Shown here: positions 10,195 to 22,400 of the stretch, one piece after another
Layout of the letters: each line of letters begins with the position of its first letter
Numbering within the stretch: the stretch's first letter is position 1
NCBI GenBank assembly: GCA_037043015.1
Contig: CM073329.1
Span: 3,302,648 to 3,366,647, forward strand
Direction: 5' to 3'
Length of the DNA stretch: 64,000 nucleotides
Source of the DNA: Bryum argenteum
Lineage: Eukaryota; Streptophyta; Bryopsida; Bryales; Bryaceae
Translations under genes and position numbers: made by a program
The notes under the pieces: model-generated
What the model was told of the DNA's origin: nothing
The model's input: the letters and a program-made list of their open reading frames with translations, nothing else
The model's database searches: none

Positions 10195-12124
10195 CTAGAA
10201 GTGCGATCGTTCAGTGATGGTGGCTTGTAACCGGGTCTTCATGGTGACCACCATTTGGAACTTCTCCGAGAAATCGACCTTCTTGCCCGGTTGCTCGGGA
10301 CTCCACTCGAATGCATACAACAGATTCGCCAACAAGAGGTGCAGATGCAACAGACCCATGCTCGATCCCGGGCAGGACCTTCTTCCTGCTCCGAACGGCA
10401 TGTAGCCTTTCGTCTTCTCTTTCTTGTCGAGATTCATGAACCTCTCTGGTCGAAACTCGAACGGGTCGCTCCAAATCTCCTCGTCCAGAGCCAAAGCTCC
10501 TGCATGAAAGATCACCATCGTTCCTTTCGGAATGTCGTACCCGAGCAACTGGCACACCCATGCAGACACTGATCGATAAGTTGACATGCAAGAGATCGAG
10601 TGGAAGAACTGTCCATTACAATATAATGAGTGAAGTGCACTGTATAAAACTTAATCGGGACAAGTCATGCATGTTGACTGTGAGTATGAGTGTACCTTGG
10701 TTTCTTGAGTGGCGATTTTGGGGATGGCGAGCACGGCCATCATGTGGCGTCGCATGGACTCCTTGACGATGGCTTGAACGAACGGCAACTTGGGGAGATC
10801 ATTCTCTTGGACTAGAGCTCGCTCCAAATTCGGACCCATGGCCTTCTGAATCTCCAGGAACGCCTTCTGCTGAATCGCAGGATAAGTAACCATGTTCGCC
10901 AGAATCCACTCAAGGATATGAGACGTGTTATCAGTGCCGCCGACCATAAGCTCCGCAACGTTCCAAACAATCTCCATGTCAGATAAGGCGTCTTCACCTT
11001 TAAGGTTAATCAGAGCGTCGACGAACGTTTTCACTTCACCGTCCGAGCCTGATCGATGCTTTTTCCGTTCCAGCACAATCGGCATGACCATCTCGGTGAT
11101 CTGACTCGAGATGCTACGTATGTTGTTGTAGCATTTTCGAGAGAGTGGGAAGAGGAGAGTGCGGATGAAACGCGAAGAGTCGAATGCGATTTGGAGAATG
11201 CTCCCAGCGTCCATGATTTCACGAAAGAGTCGGTCGAGTTCGACCACTTTCGCGTTCTGGTTGTTGCCTTCCATCTTGGCGAAGTCGTCACCGAAGCCGA
11301 TCCGCATTATGATGTCGACGGCGGAGGTTCGAAGCTCGAAGAGGGGTTTTACGACGCCGTTGTTGGAGGAAGCTTGCTCCCGAAACCGGTCCAGGAGGCG
11401 TTGAATCTCGCTGTCCCGGACTGGCTTGTAACTGGCAAGCTTTGCAGGGCTGAGCAAGTCGTGACTGATAATCTTCCGGAGCTTCTGCCAGTGGGGTCCC
11501 ATCGGTGACGTCATGGTCGTCTTGTACCCTGAGGAAATGTACTGCCAGGAAATCAACGCCGGCCGCGCCGCGAACACCGTCCCTTGCGACACCAACGCAT
11601 CTTGTGTCGCCTCATCTCCGGTCACGATCACCAGTGGAAACGACCTGCACACAAGAACATCATCAAAATCCTCAATCACTGAAATCCATGATCTCAAGCA
11701 CTGGTATCAAATCAGGTTCTCAGACAAATACTGACCGTGCGATTGCAAGCAAATGAATGGTGAAGTAACCGAGCACGACGTACCTGCCAAGCCAGAGAGT
11801 GTAGATCGGTCCCATCTTCTTGCCGAGGAGTCGGAGCGTGGTATGCAGCGCGTTGCCGTCCCGGAGGATCTGTGGCATGTTGCCGAGAATCGGCCATCGC
11901 TGGGGACTCGGAGGAAACACAGGCTTCTCTCCGACTGGAGCATTCGACAACCACTTCGGCAACAGTGTGAGCACAATGAACAGAACCGCAGACATCACCA
12001 CCAACACATCGCTCGCAAGTTTGTAGTCGTGAACTCCGACTGCTTGAAGCGTCTCATGAAACCATGAACTCCTTGAAATCGTGTGATTCCCCACTGCCAT
12101 CGGCAAGCTCTGAAAGCCCTCCAT
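10195..12124 (-). CDS. A-type cytochrome P450 monooxygenase (three exons)
   Basis: This is a haem-thiolate monooxygenase of the plant CYP71 clan, ER-anchored; the substrate is unknown. Model on the minus strand: exon 1 12124-11784, exon 2 11644-10696, exon 3 10548-10195, giving 547 residues. All junctions are GT-AG: GTACGT with a TGTGCAG acceptor, and GTACAC with a GTGCCAG acceptor. The introns are 139 and 147 bases. Features in order: an N-terminal membrane anchor (about 40-56); a proline-rich hinge PPSPQRWPILGN; a C-helix WQKLRK; an I-helix VGGTDNTS; a K-helix ExxR in KESMRRH; FRPERF; and the haem loop PFGAGRRSCPG with Cys 489 as axial ligand. All catalytic signatures are intact. The region before FRPERF reads ALDEEIW, without the common RDP. 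The sequence around SQGTVFAARP recalls CYP77/CYP89-like proteins, but I cannot assign a family number. Confidence 0.93.
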
Positions 12125-12466
12125 TGCTAGACAGCACTCTCACTTCACAACAATCGCACTTAAAGATCGATCAATCACAGCAGTGTCTGGATCATGGGGG
12201 CGGTGCAATAACTGAACTGATGGGAACCGCACTGACACACAGACAGCATGCTAGACACGATCGACATAGACTAGCGACCTTCCCACTAATCGATCACACT
12301 CATAGTTTCGTCTAGATCTTTACTCATGATCTCAGACAACTGCAAAAGGATTCAGAAAGTGCGAAAGGCTCAGGAAACCGCAATCTTGGTATCGATATGA
12401 GACTGAGCACCGCTAAGTCAGTGTTGTATCGAAACTGAGTGGTTTTGGGTCCAAGCGACAGGTGCA

Positions 12467-12472
12467 TTTATA
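12467..12472 (-). promoter_or_regulatory. TATA box of the P450 gene
   Basis: On the minus strand this reads CATATAAATGC, about 345 bases upstream of the P450 ATG. It is a good plant TATA match and implies a 5' leader of about 310 bases. The transcription start itself is not visible from sequence. Confidence 0.55.
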
Positions 12473-12499
12473 TGTAGGATACTAGCCTTGAGAAAGTAG

Positions 12500-13900
12500 G
12501 GGATTGATAGATCGATCTCATGGAGGTGCCCGCCACATGGGTGTGGTATCAGCATCTAATTGGCGACAAGAAGCAAACGGATGCGGCACAAAAGTGACTG
12601 GAGTAACTCTGACTGTCATGAAGACTCGTGGCAACCATGTTCGGTAAATTGGTCTTATTGCCTTGAACTTACAGAGCATTTTCATATACATTGATTATTG
12701 AGAAGCTCTGTAGTGACCGCCAGATGACCAAATGTGAAATCCAGGAACAAAAGATTGTTTGAATTTGATTTTGAAGATTCCAACCGCAGGATCTTGTTTG
12801 AAACTGTCTAATTAGTCTAGCCACCAATTTTTATCAAATTTCACATTACGGATCTTGATCTTGAGATATAGTCTCTCAAAGTTCCATTTTTCGATGGTCT
12901 ATTTCGTTAACTATATCATACAAAGCAGGAGTCATTGATTCATGGGAAATTTCATTAAAATGGTGGTACTCCATGAGCCATCTGTAGAACCAGATTTTTA
13001 AGTTGTATGTTTATAAATGGGCTGAGTAAATGGAATGTTAAATCATCAGTGTTTTCTGAATCATTGTCATTGTATTCTGTGATATCACGGCTTTCAAGAA
13101 GTACATATTTAACCCCTAAATTTTCTTTTCTGCAAAAAGGTCTAAGTCATAAAAATTGACCTTTCTTTAGATTACACTCAAAAAAATCTCAATCTAAGCA
13201 TTATCCAAAAAATTCAAACGTAAGATCTCAAAGTTCACTTGACATTCTACTCACATACCAAATTTGAACCGTTCATTCTTCCTCATTTGTGAGATTATAA
13301 TGGTCAAAGTTGGCTGAATTTTTCTCCTGCGGGAACCTCCAAAACCCGTTTCGGGTTTTAAGGAAAGTTAGGGTTGAACAAGTGATCTAAAGTCACAATT
13401 ATTTTGCAAGTTTTTGGGATAATACCTAAAATGAGCCATAATGAAATTGGGGGCCTATTACTACTTCTTAAGATATTCTTCTCTTAACCCTAAAGGTCTG
13501 AGCGTGCCGTGGCGACCATGGCGACCAGTAAGTAGAATACGGTGTATTTTGGTTGTATTTGGAGTGAATGCACACCTTTAATGGGTTTGAGTTCAAAGAA
13601 GAAGTTGACATTTGAATTAATGCGGTTCTAGTGAGCTATTACGATTCGAGTTTAAAGTTTCTTGTTGGTAGCAAATCCTAATTATACGACAGCGTACATA
13701 CTATCCCAAGAGACTTTTAAGGGTTAACCTTCATATTGAATTGATTTGTACATTTCATGTTCCGAATACGGTTGCCTTTGTCTTTGTACAATGTACGCTG
13801 TTCCTAGATTTCGATGAGTACATATACGGACAAAGAGACTTTGATTCACTGCCAGAGTACGACCAGCACAGGGTGAACACTCGAATGTGGTAGGAGAAAC
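12500..13900. other. Intergenic, with a short dispersed repeat
   Basis: No gene is seen. Bases about 12750-12860 (CCAACCG(C)AGGATCTTGTT, then CTGTC(T/C)AATTAG) resemble 38880-38990 in the same orientation, so both are copies of an unidentified dispersed repeat. Confidence 0.5.
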
Positions 13901-13902
13901 AA

Positions 13903-14103
13903 CTGTCAGTTAGTTTCTTCAACTTACAGTTTTGCTATTCCCTTGGAAGCCAATTGGGACTGGAGCATCATTCCAAAATTGTGAAGAAACCTTATCTATA
14001 GTGCGTCTAGAGTACCTTAATACCATATCCCTACGATCTCCAAATACTGAAATCACCCTTCAAGATGAGTTTTCTAACGAGTATGGCCCTGAGTGGCATA
14101 CAG
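13903..14103 (+). repeat. Direct repeat copy A
   Basis: About 200 bases match 14723-14940 in the same orientation. Shared anchors are TTCAACTTACAG/TTGCAG, TGTGAAGAAACCTT, TATCCCTACGATCTC and GTGTGGCCCTGA or GTATGGCCCTGA. No coding potential was found. The copies flank a MITE and other small elements. Confidence 0.75.
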
Positions 14104-14113
14104 TAAGATAATA

Positions 14114-14205
14114 ATCCCTTTGTTCCATTATAATTGTTTAGTAGGTTCTCTCAACTCTATCTCTCGAAGTAGATTCGAGGGACAATTATAATGGGACAGA
14201 GGGAG
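14114..14205. mobile_element. Stowaway-like MITE, 92 bp
   Basis: The right end reads ACAATTATAATGGGACAGAGGGAG, and the left end is its imperfect complement starting ATCCCTTTGTTCCATTATAATTG. Both sides are flanked by TA, the expected Tc1/mariner-type target duplication. The termini belong to the CTCCCTC(C/T)GTCCC family of Stowaway elements. Confidence 0.75.
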
Positions 14206-14261
14206 TAAAGGGAGTAAACTTCTATCAACTGGTAGTTAGTAATTTCTTCAACTGGGAGGAG

Positions 14262-14312
14262 GGTTGTCTTATCAAACAAAGTTCCTACTCATTTGTGAGA
14301 CACAATAAGGTA
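14262..14312. repeat. Partial copy of the GTTGTCTTAT palindromic MITE
   Basis: This half-arm matches the left arms of the elements at 15461-15612 and 17019-17166. A fragment matching their centre (GATGAGATGTACATCTAAGAC) lies at about 14690-14710. Confidence 0.55.
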
Positions 14313-14722
14313 GAGGGACCCATTCCCGACCAGGGACCAACAACCGATCTGTAGGTTATACAAATTCTACGAGCCAGGAGACTGATTGCCGCCATTTCCT
14401 TTCTGAATGGCCAAAATAAGAATTCTTAGGGCGGCTGATGGTGCATTGACACGTGTGTTGCTATGCTATGATCGGTTACTAGAGACTCTACATATTAGTT
14501 ATGGGTGGTTTTCAACTTTTCACTTAAAAAATTTGTAACTATTTCAATATTGGGAATTAAATACCAATTTTTTTTGCATTCAACAATAACCTTATGTTTG
14601 TACAGGGGAAAAACCCTCTTCAAATTATTAGCCTCAAAAACATATGCTAAAAACCTTAAGTGGTCGGTTATACGTCCTTCTACCTTATAGATGAGATGTA
14701 CATCTAAGACATCAAAGACAAG

Positions 14723-14940
14723 AGTGACTGGCAATCAGTCTTTTCAACTTGCAGCTTTGCCATGATCCCCTTGAACGCTAGTTGAAACTCGAACATCATT
14801 TTTAAGATTGTGAAGAAACCTTGTCTACAGTGCATCTATAGTACCTTAACACGTTATCCCTACGATCTCAAAATTTAAAAATCACCCTTGAACTGACTAC
14901 AAGTTCAGTTTCCTAGCCAGTGTGGCCCTGACATCAACCT
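14723..14940 (+). repeat. Direct repeat copy B
   Basis: This is the diverged partner of 13903-14103, about 820 bases downstream in the same orientation. It suggests a segmental duplication or two fragments of one old element. Confidence 0.75.
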
Positions 14941-15220
14941 CTAGGAATTAAAAGGGTTACAGGAATCAACTCATTCAATTGAACTTTCTTTTATATATTT
15001 TTTATTTTTTTATTTAAAAAGTACTTCAAATATCACAATTACATATGTAAAACCATTTTGGCAAGTGCAATAATATATTGTTTAATGAAGTACTTTCAAT
15101 GAAACGTAATACAATTGGTAAACCTACACGCCATGTGTGTGCTTGACCCTTCTTAGTAGGCTACACTAATTGCACATTTGCACAGGAATCTTCATGCTGA
15201 ATGGTATTGACTGCTTAATA

Positions 15221-15322
15221 CTCCCTCTGTCCCATTATGATTTTCCGGTAGGTTCTCTCAAATCTACCTCCAAAGGTAGATTTGACAGAACCTACCAGAA
15301 AATCATAATGGGACAGAGGGAG
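15221..15322. mobile_element. Stowaway-like MITE, 102-bp near-perfect palindrome
   Basis: It begins CTCCCTCTGTCCCATTATGA and ends with the reverse complement. The two arms of about 45 bases are almost identical, separated by a tiny loop, and flanked by TA on both sides. The high arm identity points to a recent insertion. The arms contain GGTAGGTTCT and AGAACCTACC. Confidence 0.88.
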
Positions 15323-15460
15323 TAGTATTGACTGCTGAGTAGTATGGACTGTATCAAAATGTACTGCCTGCTCACATGGGCGGTTGCATACAACGGTCGC
15401 AATGACAAAACATTTATGATGCTCAAAAACTGCACAAATTTCAAAATGGCTAGCTCCACG

Positions 15461-15612
15461 GTTGACTTATCAGGAAAAATTCCTGTTCATTTGTCAAACA
15501 CACTTTAGATGAGATGTACATCTAAGACGTCATCAATGTATCAAATGTACATCATTCTCATCAAAGTTGTGTTCGACAAATGATTAGGAATATTCTTGTC
15601 TAATAAGACAAC
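15461..15612. mobile_element. Palindromic MITE of the GTTGTCTTAT family
   Basis: The left arm (15461-15531) and right arm (15541-15612) are imperfect inverted repeats of about 70 bases with ends GTTGACTTAT and ATAAGACAAC. It shares arms and centre (GATGAGATGTACATC) with 17019-17166. The target-site duplication is not clear. Confidence 0.7.
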
Positions 15613-15619
15613 ATTGACG

Positions 15620-17015
15620 AGCTCATTCACAAGTGGCTAAAGGTGTCAATTTTGGGTTAATGTGTAAAAGTACAAAGGAGATTGGATTGATTGGAATCAT
15701 GAATTATATATCTTATTCTTGATATTGAAGTGCAAGTAGCAAGTGTACCAAATGATGAGGCAATGTTGGTACACCACTTGCCAAGAAATGATGAGGCAAT
15801 GTTGCCTTTTAGAGAGAAAACCTAATTAGGCTACACTGAATGTGATAAATAGTGTTGGATGATATTTAATATTGTCCCTTGAACTTACATTCCAACTCTA
15901 ATTTTCATTAAGTGTAAAGTTAATGTTACACAATGAAAGTTAATGATGCATATAATATTAATGTAAAATATTATAATAACCCCTAAAGTCGTAAGCCCCC
16001 AAAACTCCTCAGAAACCACCTTCTTTTGATGCAAGATGAAAATTTTCAGCTTTTGACATAATCTCAAGTATTTAACCGTAAGATCTTTAATTCTTTATAT
16101 ATGCAATTATAATATTATAGTATAATCTACTTAATTGCCGTTCAAAAACCACATGAGATAATAAAATTCGAAGAAAGTTGATATTATCAAATATAAGTGA
16201 TGTCGTATAAAAGTGATACTACAAAGAAAGGCCGATATTCTAGAGTACTTCATTCCACAGGCGTACAAAATGCAAATTCTCGTGTGACAAAGTAGCGCCA
16301 TTTTAACAAAATTCTGATGTAAATCTTCCACTTCTTTTTCAATATGCACAAAAATAAACTCCCATTCTAGATTTCCTAAACTTAGATTATAGCCATTCAT
16401 TGAGTAGTCCTATACATCCGACTCTTTTGTGAATCAGGTCTCCCTCCTCCCGACGAGTAAGCTCTTTATATGGTGCTCTTCCAAACTACCCATGTACCCA
16501 GTTCCCGACTCCATGCTTTTTAAGATTTGTAACATGTCCTCCGTTCCCTCCTTCCCTTGTTCCCAGTTACCCATCCTCTATTTTGTTCCCTATCCTTCAT
16601 GTTTTTGTTGATGGATTCCTATCTCCAAACTCCAGTTCACGGTTCCCATCTTTTCATGTATACAAAAAAACTAGAAAACATAATCTGACAATCGACCGCC
16701 CGTGCAACAAGCTTTAAAATCTTTCTGTTAGTCCAATTCCCTTGGAGAGTTGTACTTCAGAGTATAAAACATCGAAGACAATATCTGTACTGCATGCAGG
16801 AATAAGTCAACTTGAATTCAAAAGCAAATGTCAAAGTATTTTCTTTATCGATACAATCAAAATGAAGCAATTTGCCGCAATGGAGTGTTTTTTGCGGCGT
16901 CCACACAAAGCATCCAGTTGCGGAATAACAAAATTTTGTCTCACTAGAGCACTGCCTAGAATGCATATATTCGATCTCCGTAGTAGAAGAACTGTTAGAA
17001 AAGCAGCTACAAATC
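15620..17015. other. Non-coding AT-rich stretch
   Basis: Short ORFs only. A pyrimidine-rich block at about 16430-16660 with repeated TTCCC and TCCC motifs looks like a reverse-strand copy of the GGGAAC-type repeat at 18110-18440. Confidence 0.5.
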
Positions 17016-17018
17016 AGT

Positions 17019-17166
17019 GTTGTCTTATTAGACAAAATTCCTATTCATTTGTTGGACACAATTTAGATTAAATGTACATTTGATGCGTTGAAGACGTCTT
17101 AGATGTACATCTCATCTAAATTGTGTCTGCCAAATGAATAGTAATTTTGTTTGGTGGTAAGACAAC
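17019..17166. mobile_element. Palindromic MITE of the GTTGTCTTAT family
   Basis: Inverted arms of about 60-65 bases start GTTGTCTTATTAGAC and end with GGTGGTAAGACAAC. The centre contains AGATGTACATCT. Both arms contain ACACAATTTAGAT or its complement, as in the related copy at 15461-15612. Confidence 0.75.
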
Positions 17167-17169
17167 CTT

Positions 17170-18110
17170 GCCACAATTGAGAAGTTGCTAGAAAAGCTTG
17201 AGACTTAAGAAGCTTCGAAAGAAGACAAAGACTGTCTTTTCTTCTCAAAAGCTCAAAAGACTGCCTTTTCTTCTCTCTTTGATTTCTTAGCATGAAAGAG
17301 TAGGTAGACCTAATTCCGAACTTCACCGATTGATGGTGTATTAAAATGGATTTTTGGTTTTTTATTGGAATTTACTTCAAATGATGCAAATGATGATTGA
17401 AAAAAATACTATATCATCTCTATTAGTGTAGTTGGTGGTTTGGATCATTTTTTGTGAACATGGCGATTGTTTGAAAATTGAGACATGTATTTTCTTGTTT
17501 CCTGAACGTTTACTTTCTTGTTCTTTCTTGTGGGCAGTGTACAAACATGGAGTAGATAGATAGGAATCTCTGGTCCCTTTCTAAGGGGCTGGCGTGAATG
17601 AAGTGTGTGTTCATAATGTTAATCTTCCGATGCTCACCGGACGAGGGGAAATTGGGAAAACATGGGTACTAGGTATTAGTCCTCAAGTGATACCATTTAT
17701 CTTTAGGTCAAGTGATACCATTTCTTTGGAGTTAATTCGAAAGTTTGAAGGACTTGTTCAGCTACCTAACAATGGAAGTGGCTTGCTCTCAATGGCTTGC
17801 AAGTTCAAGCAATTATTATTGTGGGGGAACTTTCCAATGAGGGTTCCCTTATTCTACTTCCGAGTGACCTGATTTGAGTATCAATGGTATATATATTTTG
17901 TGATAAGCAAAACGTATGTACTAGGACATCTCTATATACAAAAGAATACGTACGGTGTGTCTGTCCTTGGCGATGCATGGTCATGGTCATCATCATTTGG
18001 TCGTGTATACACAAAATGAAGACTTTTAAAGATTTTGAAGGGTTTCTATAAGTGTTATTTGATTGTTATTAAGAGCTTATTAGATCCCTATAATATAACA
18101 AGGAGTCAAA
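17170..18110. other. Non-coding sequence
   Basis: No gene, RNA or defined repeat was recognised. The plus-strand ORF at 17594-17872 has no recognisable domain. Confidence 0.45.
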
Positions 18111-18440
18111 AGGACGAGGAATATGGAACATGAAAATGGGAGCAAAGAAGGAGTGAACGGGAGATCAAGGGAACATCAGAGGGGAACTAGATATCGGGAA
18201 CAAAGGATAGGAATTGAGAACGGAGAATAGGAACTAAGAACAAATAATGAGAATGAGGAACAAATGATGGGAACTAAGAACAAATGATGGAAATCAAGAA
18301 GGGAAATCTTGGGGCAGAGAAACGTGAACAAAGGATGGAAACTAGGGACAAGAGTTTGGAAATAAGGAACCATTAACAAGCAAACGGAGAATGGAGAACT
18401 AGAACAAAGAACAGGAAACTAGGAACAAGAGAATGAGGGA
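18110..18440 (+). repeat. Purine-rich degenerate repeat (GGGAACTAAGAACAAATGATG-like)
   Basis: About 15 imperfect units of around 20 bases built from GGAACTA, AGAACAAA and TGATGGGAA. The strand is almost entirely purine plus T, so strand asymmetry is strong. Confidence 0.75.
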
Positions 18441-18583
18441 ACGGGGGACATGCTATATATCTTTAAAAGCAATTAGACCATCAACAAGGGAACCGAAGAT
18501 ACAGGGTAGTTTTTGAAGAGCACCAAATACAAAGCTTATCAATCAAACGAAGAGGACCTTACTCACAAATTAATCAAATACTT

Positions 18584-18585
<2 letters not shown>

Positions 18586-18631
<46 letters not shown>
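18586..18631 (+). repeat. Homopolymer of 46 T
   Basis: Uninterrupted T run. It may be the reverse-complemented poly(A) tail of a retroposon, but no recognisable retroposed sequence or target duplication sits beside it. Just downstream, TATATACTATATAATAGTAT-like sequence is duplicated (about 18649-18692). Confidence 0.9.
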
Positions 18632-18632
<1 letters not shown>

Positions 18633-18945
18633 TCCGGAGGACACATGTATGTACTATATAATAGTATTACAGGTATATACTATATAATAGTATCATCATA
18701 ATCTGTACTGAAGCCTTCCACATCCTAATATATAACATACTTTGCAAAATACTTCTCTTTCATTGGATCTGTCTTGCACTTACACCGGTAAAGTACCCCT
18801 TAGATCTTACGAACTATCGAGTGTAAATTCCCAGCCTTATGAGTACCTTCTTAAAAACAACCATGCATTCCAACGAAAAGTCATAACTGACTTGTATAAT
18901 CGGGTTATCCTTCCACAACCATAAATATGAAAAATCAAACCACTT

Positions 18946-19490
18946 TGAATAAGAATACTATACCATCCTCCTACAATCCGCCAAAATAGTAAACTTCAAT
19001 GTATTCTCAAATACTTCGGAATCTATTTTTAAGGCATTTCTATAATTGTGTATAGAGACAAATATGACATTGACTAAAATGACAAAAGAGGTTCCTGTCG
19101 CAAGAGCATTTGTGCACAATCGGCATCCTTCGAAGGATGCTCATTTGACGAAGACGAAGACAAGACAAGGGACCGAGGTATATGATTTCACGGATCGAAT
19201 GTTGTTACAGTACTGAGCACCGTCCTTGGTCCATGCTCCCAATACTTTTATCATTTCGTTGAAAGAATGGAAGTATTTATCGATGAGCTAGAAGCAATAC
19301 TGGCCACAACAATATAAAAACCACACAACGTAGTCACGGAAAAGGAATCCTCGATCTATGGACAATTCAACGCACTACCTTCAAGGACGTTCAAAATTCG
19401 GTTAATTTTGTGGAGCCAATGTTGTGCGACCTGCAGATGTTGGCCTCCTCGTCCGGTCGGCTGCCAGCAAAGATTAGGCATATGGCCCTG
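18946..19490. repeat. Right copy of the dispersed repeat, inverted relative to 1-570
   Basis: Reverse-complement match to 1-570. A local inverted motif GGCATCC/GGATGCTC near 19122-19145 is shared by both copies. The copies are 18.4 kb apart in opposite orientation, with MINE and the P450 gene between them. Confidence 0.75.
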
Positions 19491-22400
19491 CCAGAATCTC
19501 AGGTAACTTATGACCACAAGTTCTTTAGTCTTGGTCTTCGCACGACTTCTCCTGAAGACCATGCTTGAACCAATCCTGGTACAACAACCGGTAGTCTTTG
19601 AATGATCATCATCAGCAAAATACTTGGAACCCAAATTCAGTGTCTGTTGTTGGAGCATGCAAAGGACTGCACAATTGCCGCACACGATATGCCTGTACCT
19701 CAATTACGAATGGCCAATGTAGCATGTATTCTGCCACCACGGAAAACGAACACTCTCACTGACCATGTTAACATCAAACTGGTTCCACGGATCTTTGTTC
19801 TTTAACATGTACTGACGACCTTTCTCCAAGTCTGTGCGGTGACATAGATTGTCTGCAAAGCTTCGATCGCCAGAGTTATCGATCTGTGATATTTAAAAAG
19901 GAGGGAGAAATGAGAAAATTACAGTATGTGATTATATTGTCGATCGTATTAGAAACTATACCTGAGTGGGTGTCGAACGAAGTTTCCATTTGGAGAAGGC
20001 TGGACGTACGTGCACATTCCGAAATATGCCACCACTGCAGGAAATCTCTCGTCAACGAGAAGATCTAGCAGGGAAAACAGGAACGGTATTGATTACCTGT
20101 GCACCAGTATCTACATTAGATTTACAGTTTGATGTTGACGAACTTACGGAGACAATCATTCGAATGACAGTGTATTTGCAGATCATGATTATTTGCAGCA
20201 CTGATCAGTCTGCAGGGCTGGTAATCCGGCTGGAGATTGAGATTTCGGTCCACTTCACGCGAATATCCAAAAGGAATATGGTTAATATCAGTTGACCTTA
20301 GATCTCCTCCATCATTTTTACAACGACTGTCTCCACCTTATTCAACTCACGAACGCTGGAGGAGCAAACATTTGGGGTTCATGAAAAGACTTCAACTGTC
20401 ATTAATTCATGCGAATGCACCAAACTCCATCTTCAACTCTTCATACAAGTCTTCATTTTCCTATACTGAGGGGCAACCTCCTTATTTGCTATAAGTGTAA
20501 TTTAACTCCTGAAAATAGAGATCACCAGGCAGTGTAAATCAACAACTTTTATCCTTTATATTTCATCCAAGTTCAGATTTCAGAAGGGATTTACCTCGAT
20601 ACTCTTCACTTCTTCTTCAAATATTCACAGTAACTGCACAGTTTTTAAGCTTAGAAAAGTTCCAGTCATCCACAGTAACAGCGAAGTCTGCATGGTCAAA
20701 GGCACACCGACATTCATGGGTTAACGAATTGTGAGATATCTAAATTTACTCCAATAGAATTCTAATTTCCGGAGTACGTGGCCCCTATTTACTGCACGAG
20801 AGAGAATTGAATTCTTGCTCTCCGAGTTTTCTTGGCACTACACCCCTTTTTCCAGGACGTGGGGGAATCCATCATCGCGTTCTGGTGGTGGTCGGCAGGG
20901 TTTGGCAAATTGCTCCGCTTCCCATGTGAAAAGGTCTCATCAGACCAAATGAGATGTCACGAAATGGAATTCCGCTGCCTGCACTAGCCAAACGAACCGC
21001 TTGTCTCATGCGAGCTGCTGAGTGAGAATTTTCTTGCTACAGTGCTTAATTGATTCCGTCTCGATCAAGCATCTCTCACCCCTCCTACTTTCTTGACAAA
21101 AACGTATGAAATGTCAACAATGACCACAATTGTGTAATCAAGAGTAGAATTAAATTTTGTGGCCCACCTCTGGAGTGGATGATCCGCTGCCAAGTTGAAT
21201 CGTCGACCTCTCGAAACTACAGCGGTTTAGGGTGTTGTACGAAAGCTACAGTGCAGGGATGGACGAATGAAGGGAAATCACAGATTGAAGAGGATGGCGT
21301 TTTCATGATGAGCTCTATGAGTGCAACTGGAAGGATTTCTCGATAGGATAGTCAAGTGTGTCGTATATTGGGCGCGGGTCCAGCACAATCCGAACAGGGA
21401 ATAAGGTAGAATGCCCTTAAACCGCTCAAATAAGAGATTCAGCATGGTTGTGGACATCGTGTGTATTGTTTGTAATTTTTCTTCGATGGAGAAACAAGAG
21501 GGAGAGTGAATGCAAAAATTTCCAGAATTAAATAGCAAAAGATGAATTTACCACAAATTTTTGAAGTCAAAAGTGTACATGACCTTAAACCGCTCAGTAG
21601 ACTCTCCTTTGTGGCGGGTCACGCATGTAGCAAAAACCGTGCAAAAAGATTCCAGATCAAGTCACTATGAACCCTCAGATTTCAGAATATTCTTTTTTGC
21701 CGTGGGTGCAAAAAGGTCCAGGCCATGGGCGGTTTAACAGGCAGTCTAGCATGCGCTTCAGGGGGGCCGAACGGTTTAAGGGCATTCTACCTTATCAGTC
21801 GTACCATGATTCAGTACCTCTCCTCCGGAATAGGCTCTTTCGAGATGCTGCACATCCAAGACTTGAGGGATCCAGCGATTCGTTCCTCCTTAGTGGAGGA
21901 AGCTGATCGAAATTGGTAACTAACCGAAGTTAAGAAAGCCAATCATCTTCTCAACATGCAAAGGTAAAACAAACAAAGTTTAGTCCGAAATAGGCGACAA
22001 ATTGCTGTAGGGGTCATCCCGGCCACTTGCAAATCTGCTTGCTTCACCACCACAAATGTTCAGATTAATTTGCGTCGGTGTTTTTCAAGCCGAATCTACA
22101 GTTCGTTAGAGAATTGGTAAGGTGCAATGAATGCCTTGGGCTGTATGTACCGCAGCTCATCAAAGGACAGCGCTGCCAAAAAGTCATCAGTCACTCAATG
22201 TTTTAAAAACAGAATGTGAAAGTATAGTTTTTGTTGTACAACGGTGTTTGAATCCTTCTCTCGAAAGCAACACCCATGGTGAAAGTGGTTACCACTTTCA
22301 CTGGTCCAATCGAAGGTAGTACGAGATTAAGCCGTTTTGATACAAACTTTGAAGAGCTATAACTTCTGCATTTAAAGTCTGTTTTTGACAAAATTATTTG

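Noticed and set aside
11056-11508. 150-codon plus-strand ORF and several others over the P450 gene
   Set aside because: They lie antisense to a well-supported P450 coding exon and show no domain; they arise from GC-biased third positions.
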